Source of the DNA: Reyranella sp. | Lineage (GTDB): Bacteria > Pseudomonadota > Alphaproteobacteria > Reyranellales > Reyranellaceae | DNA: 5,084 nt | Direction of reading: 5' to 3' | Assembly (NCBI GenBank): GCA_030679805.1 | Contig: JAUXST010000511.1 | Location: 1-5,084, forward strand | Shown: positions 1 to 5,084 of the stretch, in pieces | Numbering within the stretch: position 1 is the stretch's first letter | How the letters are laid out: every line of letters begins with the position of its first letter | Notes under the pieces: generated by a model | What the model saw: the letters and a program-made list of their open reading frames with translations, nothing else | Database searches by the model: none | Told to the model about the DNA's origin: nothing | Program-made: the position numbers and the translations under genes

Positions 1-289
1 ACAGATAGGCGAAAGGCCCGTCCGGTGTCGGGACACCGGAATCGGCCTCCTTGATGCGGCCGCGCATCTCCGCGACCAGTGTCTTCTGCAGCGCCTGCGT
101 GGGCGCCAGCAGTTCCTCGGCATAGGCGTTCTCGGCCTCGAGATAGGCCCGGATGTCGGGATCGAGCAGGGACGGGTCGCGCAGCACCTGCTGCCACTTC
201 TCGTCCTTCAGCCAGGCATAGTCGTCCGACACCGTGACGCCATGCAGGGTGCGCCGCGAGGGGCGTCGCGGCGCGATCGGTGGCTTCAC
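1..289 (-). CDS. ptrB: Oligopeptidase B-like S9A serine peptidase, N-terminal 96 residues only (cut by window edge)
   Basis: Only the first 96 residues are in the window; the gene continues past position 1. The translation contains PPIAPRRP near residues 3-10, then LHGVTVSDDYAWLKD at 15-29, and DPDIRAYLEAENAYAEE at 43-59. It continues into EMRGRIKEADSGVPTPDGPFAYL. This is the characteristic start of prolyl-oligopeptidase-family oligopeptidase B (protease II), which in this family forms the first strands around the beta-propeller lid. The Ser-Asp-His catalytic domain lies off the window, so activity cannot be judged. Family members are cytoplasmic and cut short peptides after Arg or Lys. The start is taken as GTG at 289-287, because no in-frame ATG lies between the preceding stop and the conserved N-terminus; the only SD-like sequence is a weak GTGAG at 300-296. 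It lies 33 bp downstream of the aldolase gene on the same strand, which suggests cotranscription without an obvious functional link. A related S9A peptidase is the main alternative. Confidence 0.85.
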   Translation of the reverse strand, partial: MKPPIAPRRPSRRTLHGVTVSDDYAWLKDEKWQQVLRDPSLLDPDIRAYLEAENAYAEELLAPTQALQKTLVAEMRGRIKEADSGVPTPDGPFAYL

Positions 290-301
290 GGGGAGCTCAC
301 G

Positions 302-324
302 CGAGGGTCTCCCACGAGGGTCTC
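302..324. repeat. Tandem pair of 10-bp direct repeats (13-bp period) between aldolase and peptidase genes
   Basis: CGAGGGTCTC occurs at 302-311 and again at 315-324, separated by CCA. The second copy overlaps the aldolase stop codon (TGA on the minus strand at 325-323). The pair fills most of the 33-bp gap before the peptidase start. It could be a simple local duplication; no function is visible. Confidence 0.6.
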
Positions 325-1171
325 AGTAGTTGCCGGCCTTGGCGACCGCCCTGGCCGGCGCATCGGCCTTGCCGCCCAGCATGCCGCGCATCTCCGCGCC
401 CTTGGTGTCCCACCAGTCGGCCAGGATGCGCACGTCCCAGCCGACGCAGAAGTGCTTCACGCCCATTTCCAGATACTTGCCGGCCTGGCTGGGGTCGCGC
501 AGTTCGACGCGCGGATGCAGGCCCATCCGGAGCGCGGTCTCGATGGTCTTCTTCTCGGCCGCCAAAACCTCGGCATCGGCATACTGGCCGGTCTTGCCGA
601 TGCTCATCGAGAAGTCCGAGGCGCCGAACTGCACCATGTCGATGCCGGGTACCGACAGCACGGCCTCGAGATTGTCCACGCACGACTTCTTCTCGACCAT
701 GATGGCGATCACCACTTCGTTCAGGGCATCGACGTAGGCGGGCGATCCGCCGGTGCGCACGGTGCCGACGTCGCGCCGCATGCCGACGCCCAGCCGGCCG
801 CGACCGCGCGCGCCCTTGGCCATCGTCGTCTCGGCGCGCACGGCGTCGACCGCGGCCTTGGCGTCCTCAACCGAGCGGATGTCGGCGAACAGCACGCTCT
901 GGAAGCCCGAGCCGATCGCCCGCATCGCCTGGTGGGTGTACTGCGTCTGCTCGATCTTGATCATGCCCGACATATTCATCAGCTCGAAGGCGCGGCCGAG
1001 ATTGTCGAGGTCGTGCATGGTGAAGGGCGCGTATTCGGCGGTGAACTCGACATAGTCGTACTGCTTGGAATGGCCGATCAGCTCGACCAGGGTCGGCCAC
1101 GCCGACAGGATGTGCGTGCCCACGGTGGGCTTGCCGGCGTTGAGACATTCGCGAAGCGGATTGCGACTCAT
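323..1171 (-). CDS. HpcH/HpaI-family aldolase (2-oxo acid aldolase fold) with variant active site
   Basis: This 282-residue protein has the usual length and order of motifs of the HpcH/HpaI class II aldolases, which cleave or form 4-hydroxy-2-oxo acids using a divalent metal. Visible landmarks are the N-terminal helix and first strand (NPLRECLNAGKPTVGT, about 4-19), YDYVEFTAEYAPF (38-50), the strand-turn VLFADIRSVEDA (93-104), MVEKKS with metal-ligand Glu160, and VPGIDMVQFGASDFSMSIG with metal-ligand Asp186. A final GWDVRILADW segment lies near 244-253. Against E. coli HpaI (aligned from memory), the DxEH motif reads T44-A-E-Y47 and the pyruvate-binding Arg is Lys72, so the catalytic His and Arg are replaced. 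The fold is certain but the reaction is not; retro-aldol activity on the usual substrates may be altered or lost. The ATG at 1171 is preceded by AGGGGG at 1184-1179 with a 7-nt spacer. The gene is divergent from a 2-hydroxyacid dehydrogenase, which suggests shared oxo-acid metabolism. Confidence 0.9.
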   Translation of the reverse strand: MSRNPLRECLNAGKPTVGTHILSAWPTLVELIGHSKQYDYVEFTAEYAPFTMHDLDNLGRAFELMNMSGMIKIEQTQYTHQAMRAIGSGFQSVLFADIRSVEDAKAAVDAVRAETTMAKGARGRGRLGVGMRRDVGTVRTGGSPAYVDALNEVVIAIMVEKKSCVDNLEAVLSVPGIDMVQFGASDFSMSIGKTGQYADAEVLAAEKKTIETALRMGLHPRVELRDPSQAGKYLEMGVKHFCVGWDVRILADWWDTKGAEMRGMLGGKADAPARAVAKAGNY

Positions 1172-1230
1172 GAAGTTTCCCCCTGGGGTCCTGTTCGGGC
1201 TAGTCTCGCATCTTGTGTAGGGGGAGTGCC
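1172..1230. promoter_or_regulatory. 59-bp divergent intergenic region with a Shine-Dalgarno site for each flanking gene
   Basis: This short gap must carry the promoters of both the aldolase (leftward) and the dehydrogenase (rightward), unless they lie inside the genes. Each gene has a strong ribosome binding site here: AGGGGG on the minus strand at 1184-1179 and AGGGGGAG on the plus strand at 1219-1226, 4 nt before the ATG at 1231. The two sites form a 7-bp inverted match. I see no convincing -35/-10 pair on either strand, so the promoters are not located. The tight spacing implies overlapping control regions. Confidence 0.6.
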
Positions 1231-2199
1231 ATGTTTCCGACGAGGGAAAGTCTGACTATCTGTTTTGCGCACGCGGCATACCAGATGAAGGCGCGGTTCG
1301 ACGCGCGCGATACCGGGATCAAGAGTTTTCAGGTCCGTGCCTATGACGACCTGGTGAAGCGGATCGGCGAGGCCGATGTCGTGGTGGCTTCCGGCATGTG
1401 GAAGAACGACGTGATCCCGCATGCCTCGAAGCTGAAGTTCATCCAGTCCATCAGCTCGGGCATGGACCAGTATTCCAAGGAGATGCTGGCCGCCAAGGGC
1501 GTGCGCCTGGCGAGTGCTGCCGGCGTCAATGCCCGCGCCGTGGCCGAACATGCCATCGCGCTGATCCTGGCCATCGCGCGGCGCCTGCCCGAGGCGCGCG
1601 ACAATCAGCACAAGAAGGTCTGGCGCGGCATGATCGGCGATCTCGCCCAGCGCGAGGACGAGCTGGGCGGCAAGACGCTGCTGGTGGTCGGCATGGGCCG
1701 CATCGGCAGCCATCTCGCCAAGCTCGCCAAGGCCTTCGACATGAAGGTGGTGGGCATCCGCCGCGATCCCACGGCCGGCGCCAACGGCGCCGACTCGATC
1801 CACGGCATGGCCGACCTGGTGAAGCTCGTGCCCGAGGCCGATTTCGTGGCGCTGACCTGTGCACTGACGCCCGAGACGACGGGCCTGATGAGTGCCGCGG
1901 CCTTCGCCGCCATGAAGCCGTCATCGGTGTTCGTCAACGCGGCGCGCGGCAAGGTGGCCGACGAGGCGGCGCTGATCGCCACCATGAAGGCGGGCAAGAT
2001 CTGGGCGGCGGCGCTCGACGTCACCGTCGACGAGCCGCTGCCCGCCACCTCGCCCCTGTGGGAGATGCCCAACGTCTTCATCACGCCGCACACGGCGGGC
2101 GAGACACGCGCTTACGAGGACAATGTGATCGACATCCTGATGGAAAACCTCGACCGGTTGTGGCGGGACGAAAAGACCCTGCGCAACCAGGTCCTATAG
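1231..2199 (+). CDS. D-isomer-specific 2-hydroxyacid dehydrogenase, probably NADP(H)-preferring
   Basis: This 322-residue cytoplasmic oxidoreductase would interconvert a 2-oxo acid and a D-2-hydroxy acid. The catalytic domain is split across the two ends (about 1-100 and 291-322) around the NAD(P)-binding Rossmann domain. The dinucleotide motif is G154-M-G156-R-I-G159. The end of the second beta strand reads GIRRDP with Arg177-Arg178 where NAD-specific members have an acidic residue, which points to NADP(H). The catalytic triad is complete: Arg239 in NAARG, Glu268 in DEPLP and His287 in TPHTAG. The family is therefore certain, but the substrate is not (glyoxylate/hydroxypyruvate-type or a longer oxo acid). 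An in-frame TTG at 1213 would add six residues; I prefer the ATG at 1231 because AGGGGGAG at 1219-1226 serves it and would lie inside the longer version. It is divergent from the aldolase and leads a two-gene operon ending at the terminator at 2807-2830. Confidence 0.93.
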   Translation: MFPTRESLTICFAHAAYQMKARFDARDTGIKSFQVRAYDDLVKRIGEADVVVASGMWKNDVIPHASKLKFIQSISSGMDQYSKEMLAAKGVRLASAAGVNARAVAEHAIALILAIARRLPEARDNQHKKVWRGMIGDLAQREDELGGKTLLVVGMGRIGSHLAKLAKAFDMKVVGIRRDPTAGANGADSIHGMADLVKLVPEADFVALTCALTPETTGLMSAAAFAAMKPSSVFVNAARGKVADEAALIATMKAGKIWAAALDVTVDEPLPATSPLWEMPNVFITPHTAGETRAYEDNVIDILMENLDRLWRDEKTLRNQVL

Positions 2200-2209
2200 G
2201 GAGACGACA

Positions 2210-2788
2210 ATGGCCGCAGACCCCAATCGCGTGATTGTTACCGGCGAGAATCCGTTTATCCGCCTCAGCGAAAAGGATGGCGATCCCAACTCCACGGATG
2301 CGAGCTTCTGGCGCATCCTGTTCTGCCCAGCCGGGCCGGGCCACGTGCTCTACCTCAAGAGCGAGCTGACGCACGGCCACTGGCGCATCTATTCCGACAA
2401 CATTGCCATGGCGCGCTGGCTGCAGCAGACCGTGCAGGGCATGCTCAATCCCGAACTCAAGGACATCTCGATCCCGGTGATCGACGCGGAGTTCAGCCGC
2501 TCGGGCGATCCACGCTATTTCTGGACCGAACATGTCTCGGCCGCCGATTCAGAGGTGGCGCTGACCTGGTATGATGTCGGCGATCCGCTCTTGATCCACA
2601 CCGAGCCCAACCAGGCGCCGAACCCGCGCCCCTATGGCGTCTGCACCGTGTTGATGCCGGCGCTCGGCGCGCGCCTCACTGTCGACGGCACGCAGGCCAA
2701 GGGTCTGCCGTGGAAGCGCGAGCGCGAGGGCAGGCCCTTCAGCACCTGTGCGCTGGCCTTCTCGGAAAGCTGGACCGAGGCGCGGTAG
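2210..2788 (+). CDS. Uncharacterised 192-residue tryptophan-rich protein, second gene of the dehydrogenase operon
   Basis: I do not recognise the family. The start is secure: GGGAG at 2199-2203 overlaps the last base of the dehydrogenase stop codon and sits 6 nt before the ATG, so the two genes are tightly coupled. There is no signal peptide and no membrane segment, so a soluble cytoplasmic protein is expected. It has seven tryptophans (34, 58, 70, 105, 120, 168, 188). The sequence alternates polar and hydrophobic residues as in beta-rich proteins: FWRILFCP (33-40), GHVLYLKSELTHGHWRIYSD (44-63), SEVALTWYDVGDPLLIHTE (114-132), GVCTVLMPALGARLTVDG (143-160). One likely helix lies at 64-80. No catalytic motif, nucleotide-binding loop or Cys metal site is apparent; the only cysteines are 39, 145 and 180. 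Codon use and GC content resemble the neighbours, so it looks native. Its position suggests an accessory role in the same pathway, which is inference only. Confidence 0.82.
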   Translation: MAADPNRVIVTGENPFIRLSEKDGDPNSTDASFWRILFCPAGPGHVLYLKSELTHGHWRIYSDNIAMARWLQQTVQGMLNPELKDISIPVIDAEFSRSGDPRYFWTEHVSAADSEVALTWYDVGDPLLIHTEPNQAPNPRPYGVCTVLMPALGARLTVDGTQAKGLPWKREREGRPFSTCALAFSESWTEAR

Positions 2789-2806
2789 AAGTCATTTGCT
2801 GGGGCT

Positions 2807-2830
2807 CGCCACTCCGTGGCGCGTCTTTTT
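2807..2830 (+). terminator. Rho-independent terminator of the dehydrogenase operon
   Basis: CGCCAC (2807-2812), loop TCC and GTGGCG (2816-2821) form a perfect 6-bp GC-rich stem. CGTC and then five T residues (2826-2830) follow. It lies 19 bp after the stop at 2788. The T-run is on the plus-strand side only, so it should act on the rightward transcript and not on the convergent monooxygenase gene. The 4-nt gap between stem and T-run is slightly longer than ideal. Confidence 0.7.
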
Positions 2831-2883
2831 CGACTAGAGACATGATCGCGTGACTGGAGCCGCGCCCCCAGCAGAGATCTGCG

Positions 2884-3903
2884 CTAGCCCTTGAGGTCGA
2901 ACGCCTTCGCGAGGTGTGTATAGCTCCGGCGCCGCACCTCCTCGTCGTGGGTCCAGGTGACGACGGCCATCTCGTCGACGCCGACGCGCGTGGCGAGTTC
3001 CTGGATGCGGGCGGCGACTTCGGGGCCCGTGCCGACGAAGGAATCCTTGCGGAACTGTTCCATGCGCGCCTGCTCGTGCACGCTGAGCGGCTGTTGTGCC
3101 GCGACATCGGGCGCTTCCAGCGGCTCCAGGATACCCTTGTCGCGGTTGATGCGGGAGAGCGCGCGCGAGGTGAAGTGATACTGCGCCTGCTCCATCGTCT
3201 CGGCCGCCAGCGCCCAGACGCAGAGTCCGCAATGGGGCTCGGGGTGACGTGTGCTGGGTCGATAGCTGCGCTTGTAGAGATCGATGGCGCGCTCGCCGCC
3301 GGCGCCGTCGCTGAAGAACCAGGCGTAGCAGTAGGGCAGGCCGAACAGGGCCGCGACCTGGGCGCCGTAGTCGGAGCTGCCTAGGATCCACACTTCCGGC
3401 GCCGTGGCGCCCTGCGGGAAGGCTTTTACCGCGGCGAAGGGATGGCGCTCGACCAAGGGTTCATTGTGCACCCAGGCGATCAGGTCGCGCACATCAGAGG
3501 GAAAATGTTCGGGCCGTTCGTTGGCCGCGGGATTGAGCGCAAACGCCGTGCGGCCGTCCGAGCCCGGGGCGCGGCCGAGGCCCATGTCGATGCGGCCGGG
3601 CGCCAGGGCGTCGAGCACACGAAAGACTTCGGCCACTTTGAACGGCGCATAGTGCGGCAGCATGATGCCGGCGCTGCCGATGCGGATGCGCTCGGTGGTG
3701 GCGGCGATCGCCGCCATCACGATCTCCGGCGCCGTGCCGACGATGGTCGGGTGGTTGTGGTGCTCCGACACCCAGAAGCGCTGGTAGCCCAGCGCCTCGC
3801 AATGCCTGGCGAGCGCCACGGTGTTGCGGATCGATTGGTCGTGCGGTCGCCCGGCGACGGCGATCGACTGGTCGAGGACGGAAAGACGGGTGAGGGGAGA
3901 CAT
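2884..3903 (-). CDS. LLM-class (luciferase-like) flavin-dependent monooxygenase, YhbW/MsnO8-like
   Basis: This 339-residue TIM-barrel flavoenzyme uses reduced FMN (or F420 in some relatives) and O2 to oxidise an organic substrate. The group's hallmarks are clear: LSVLDQS at the first strand (7-13), GYQRFWVSEHHN (39-50), GTAPEIVMAAIAATTERIRI (56-75), GSAGIMLPHYAPFKVAEVFR (76-95), and APGRIDMGLGRAPGSD (101-116). WILGSSDYGAQVAALFGLP (172-190) is the usual flavin phosphate region. The C-terminal part (GTGPEVAARIQELATRVGVDEMAVVTW) closes the barrel. Length and motif order match the E. coli YhbW-like branch; the substrate is unknown. The start at 3903 places LSVLDQS where relatives have it, but the ribosome binding site is weak (only CGAGG about 20 nt upstream), so translation may depend on the preceding gene. 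The stop of the solute-binding protein gene is 25 bp upstream, which indicates an operon. No flavin reductase gene is in the window. Confidence 0.93.
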   Translation of the reverse strand: MSPLTRLSVLDQSIAVAGRPHDQSIRNTVALARHCEALGYQRFWVSEHHNHPTIVGTAPEIVMAAIAATTERIRIGSAGIMLPHYAPFKVAEVFRVLDALAPGRIDMGLGRAPGSDGRTAFALNPAANERPEHFPSDVRDLIAWVHNEPLVERHPFAAVKAFPQGATAPEVWILGSSDYGAQVAALFGLPYCYAWFFSDGAGGERAIDLYKRSYRPSTRHPEPHCGLCVWALAAETMEQAQYHFTSRALSRINRDKGILEPLEAPDVAAQQPLSVHEQARMEQFRKDSFVGTGPEVAARIQELATRVGVDEMAVVTWTHDEEVRRRSYTHLAKAFDLKG

Positions 3904-3928
3904 CTGCAGCAGAGGTAGGGCCTCGGCG

Positions 3929-4789
3929 CTACTCCGGCAAGGTCGCGATCATATAGAGCGCTTGCAGCGTGGGCGTCGGCCGCTCCTTGGCGCCGAAGGT
4001 GTTGATGAAGATCCTGGTGATATCGCCCGAGCGGTAGATGTGGCTGAGCGCCGTGTCGACCGCGAGGCGGAAATCGCCGTCGCCGCGGTGCATCGCCAGC
4101 GCAAACGGCTCGATGGTGAGAAAGGTGCTGGCCAGCATGATGCGGGAGGCGTCGGGGTGGCCCTTGATCATCGAGGTCAGCATCGCCCGTCCGGCGAAGT
4201 AGGCGGAGATGTTGCCCTTCTCCAGGGCGACCATCGCCTCCTCGAAGGTCTTGTAGGGGACGATCTCGGCATTGACGTGAAGCGCCGCCAGGGAATTGCG
4301 CGTGCCCTGTTCGGTGAGCGTGCCGGCGGCGACGCCGACCTTCTTGCCGGTGAGCTTGGCGATGTCCTGCGGGCCGTCGTTGCGAATGGCAAAGGTGGCG
4401 CCGTCGATGAAGGTCGGCACCGAGAAGTCCACGACCCGGCGCCGCTCGACCGTCTGGGTGAGCGAGTCGCAGATCAGGTCGGCCTTGTTCTGCAGGATCG
4501 CATCGAGCCGGTTGACGCTCGTCACCGGGACATAGGTGATCTTGAGATCGGGAATCTTGAGCTGCTGGGCGAGATCCTTGGCAACCGCCTGGCAGAGTTC
4601 GATCATGAAGCCGGCAGGCTGACCGGCCGGGGTCTTGTAGGCGAAGGGTGGTGCTTCCTCGCGATAGGCGACCCGCAGTGTCTTGCTCTGGCGGATGTCG
4701 TCGAGGGTGCCGGCCAGTACATCGCTGCCCAGGACGCCGCCTATTGCCAATGTCAGGAGGCCGACGAGCCTCTTCGATATCGCGTTCAT
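3929..4789 (-). CDS. Periplasmic family-3 (amino-acid type) ABC solute-binding protein
   Basis: The 286-residue product is a secreted binding protein of the polar amino-acid (PBPb, SBP_bac_3) family. The N-terminus has Lys6-Arg7, a hydrophobic core (8-20) and a likely signal peptidase I site after VLA at about residue 26. The mature part shows GTLDDIRQSKTLRVAYREEA (27-46), PAGFMIELCQAVAKDLA (58-74), KADLICDSLTQTVERRRVV (102-120) and LTGKKVGVAAGT (146-157). Arg116 matches the Arg that binds the ligand carboxylate in HisJ and GltI. The following lobe reads YFAGRAM (197-203), where Gly200 replaces the Asp normally used for the amino group. I start it at the ATG at 4789, which puts the signal peptide at the N-terminus. 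In-frame ATGs at 4834 and 4813 would add 15 or 8 residues ahead of it and lack good ribosome binding sites. No permease or ATPase gene adjoins it, so it may feed a transporter encoded elsewhere or act as a sensor. Confidence 0.9.
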   Translation of the reverse strand: MNAISKRLVGLLTLAIGGVLGSDVLAGTLDDIRQSKTLRVAYREEAPPFAYKTPAGQPAGFMIELCQAVAKDLAQQLKIPDLKITYVPVTSVNRLDAILQNKADLICDSLTQTVERRRVVDFSVPTFIDGATFAIRNDGPQDIAKLTGKKVGVAAGTLTEQGTRNSLAALHVNAEIVPYKTFEEAMVALEKGNISAYFAGRAMLTSMIKGHPDASRIMLASTFLTIEPFALAMHRGDGDFRLAVDTALSHIYRSGDITRIFINTFGAKERPTPTLQALYMIATLPE

Positions 4790-4802
4790 GATCTCTGTCC
4801 CG

Positions 4803-4832
4803 GTTTGGTCCATCCTGCGATGGCTGGGAAAC
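4803..4832. repeat. Imperfect inverted repeat, possible operator
   Basis: GTTT (4803-4806) and CCATC (4810-4814) are mirrored by GATGG (4819-4823) and AAAC (4829-4832) around the centre CTGC. The inner arms are perfect 5-bp arms; the outer pairs are separated from them by 3 and 5 bases. It sits 14 bp upstream of the binding-protein start. It could be a repressor site or a weak leader hairpin; the unequal spacers make it uncertain. Confidence 0.35.
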
Positions 4833-4870
4833 AATCCGATATCCCGACCGTTGTGACCACTGGAATTACC

Positions 4871-4875
4871 GGAGG
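4871..4875 (+). promoter_or_regulatory. Strong ribosome binding site for the VOC gene
   Basis: GGAGG is a near-perfect Shine-Dalgarno match with a 6-nt spacer before the ATG at 4882, which fixes that start. It lies inside the 10-bp palindrome GAGGCGCCTC (4872-4881) that abuts the ATG. Confidence 0.8.
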
Positions 4876-4881
4876 CGCCTC

Positions 4882-5084
4882 ATGGCCCGCAACAAGTCCC
4901 GTGTCGTCGGCATCGACCACATTTCCGTCCGGGTCAGCGACTACGAAAAGTCGAAGGCCTTCTACGCCAAGCTGTTCGCGTTCCTGGGCTTCGACCTGTC
5001 GGACGACTACGGCACCACCATCGGCTGGACCAACGGCCACACACGGTACTGGATCGCATCGGCCGAGGGCCGGAAGAGCCATCG
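4882..5084 (+). CDS. VOC-family protein (glyoxalase/extradiol dioxygenase fold), N-terminal 67 residues only
   Basis: The first 67 residues are present and the gene continues past the right edge. The sequence VVGIDHISVRVSDYEKSKAF (residues 8-27) followed by YAKLFAFLGFDL is the standard opening of a vicinal oxygen chelate module: a beta strand carrying the metal-ligand His13, then a helix with the SKAFY pattern. TTIGWTNGHTRYWIAS (45-60) gives the next two strands. VOC proteins include glyoxalase I, fosfomycin/bleomycin resistance proteins and extradiol dioxygenases. The remaining metal ligands lie beyond the window, so no specific activity can be assigned. The ATG is set by GGAGG at 4871-4875. 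It is divergent from the solute-binding protein, and any link between them is unproven. Confidence 0.88.
   Translation, partial: MARNKSRVVGIDHISVRVSDYEKSKAFYAKLFAFLGFDLSDDYGTTIGWTNGHTRYWIASAEGRKSH

Larger units (their letters stand above)
4790..4881. promoter_or_regulatory. 92-bp divergent intergenic region between solute-binding protein and VOC genes
   Basis: Both flanking genes are transcribed away from this stretch, so it should hold two promoters. No -35/-10 pair convinces me on either strand. It contains an imperfect inverted repeat (4803-4832) close to the binding-protein start and a strong Shine-Dalgarno site for the VOC gene at 4871-4875. The leftward gene has only a modest site, GGGA at 4801-4798 or AGAGA at 4795-4791. 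Confidence 0.55.

Noticed and set aside
1213..1230. TTG start extending the dehydrogenase by six residues
   Set aside because: The strong AGGGGGAG would lie inside the coding sequence and is ideally spaced for the ATG at 1231.
242..1255. Long plus-strand open frame of 337 codons antisense to the aldolase
   Set aside because: It is rich in Ala, Arg, Gly, His and Asp with no family motif, as expected opposite a GC-rich gene, and it overlaps both the aldolase and the dehydrogenase start.
1398..2234. Plus-strand open frame of 278 codons overlapping the dehydrogenase
   Set aside because: It is an Arg/Gly/His-rich translation in another frame of a gene whose catalytic motifs are intact; no independent evidence supports it.
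2871..2882. Inverted repeat GCAGA-GA-TCTGC downstream of the monooxygenase stop, considered as a minus-strand terminator
   Set aside because: The loop is only 2 nt and no T-run follows on the minus strand.
3442..3918. Plus-strand open frame of 158 codons antisense to the monooxygenase
   Set aside because: It has the same low-complexity composition typical of shadow frames and no good ribosome binding site or recognisable motif.
4790..4834. ATG at 4834 extending the solute-binding protein by 15 residues
   Set aside because: The extra residues sit ahead of a normal signal peptide and contain polar and basic residues unlike a secretion signal; the ATG at 4789 gives the expected N-terminus.
4872..4881. 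Perfect palindrome GAGGCGCCTC next to the VOC start codon, considered as an operator
   Set aside because: It contains the Shine-Dalgarno site and is short enough to occur by chance at this GC content; no second copy was found.
1..5084. Search for tRNA, rRNA, CRISPR, insertion sequences or phage genes
   Set aside because: No cloverleaf, regularly spaced repeats, transposase motifs or terminal inverted repeats were found by eye; base composition appears even across the window.

Overview
The window is GC-rich, tightly packed bacterial chromosome. It holds seven protein-coding genes, two of them cut by the window edges, and short intergenic gaps of 10 to 95 bp. The base composition, the gene families and the amino-acid composition suggest an alphaproteobacterium of the Rhizobiales/Rhodospirillales type. 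This is an inference; no rRNA or other phylogenetic marker is present.

Left part, minus strand (1-1171): the N-terminal end of an oligopeptidase B-like S9A peptidase runs off the left edge. It lies 33 bp downstream of a complete HpcH/HpaI-family aldolase gene, so the two are probably cotranscribed. Middle, plus strand (1231-2788): 59 bp of divergent intergenic DNA separates the aldolase from a D-isomer-specific 2-hydroxyacid dehydrogenase. That gene is followed after 10 bp by a tryptophan-rich 192-residue protein I do not recognise, and then by a clear Rho-independent terminator (2807-2830). A plausible reading is a small divergent 2-oxo/2-hydroxy acid metabolism module.

Right part, minus strand (2884-4789): a periplasmic family-3 solute-binding protein gene is followed after 25 bp by a luciferase-like (LLM) flavin-dependent monooxygenase gene. 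They look like a two-gene operon with no ABC permease or ATPase gene beside it. Right edge, plus strand (4882-5084): the start of a VOC (glyoxalase/dioxygenase fold) gene, divergent from the binding protein across 92 bp that contains an imperfect inverted repeat.

The most notable signals are active-site substitutions. The aldolase has lost the catalytic His and the substrate Arg of the HpaI type but keeps both metal ligands. The solute-binding protein keeps the ligand-binding Arg but has Gly where the family usually has the Asp that holds the ligand amino group. No mobile element, CRISPR array, tRNA or rRNA was seen, and no stretch over 300 bases lacks a gene.
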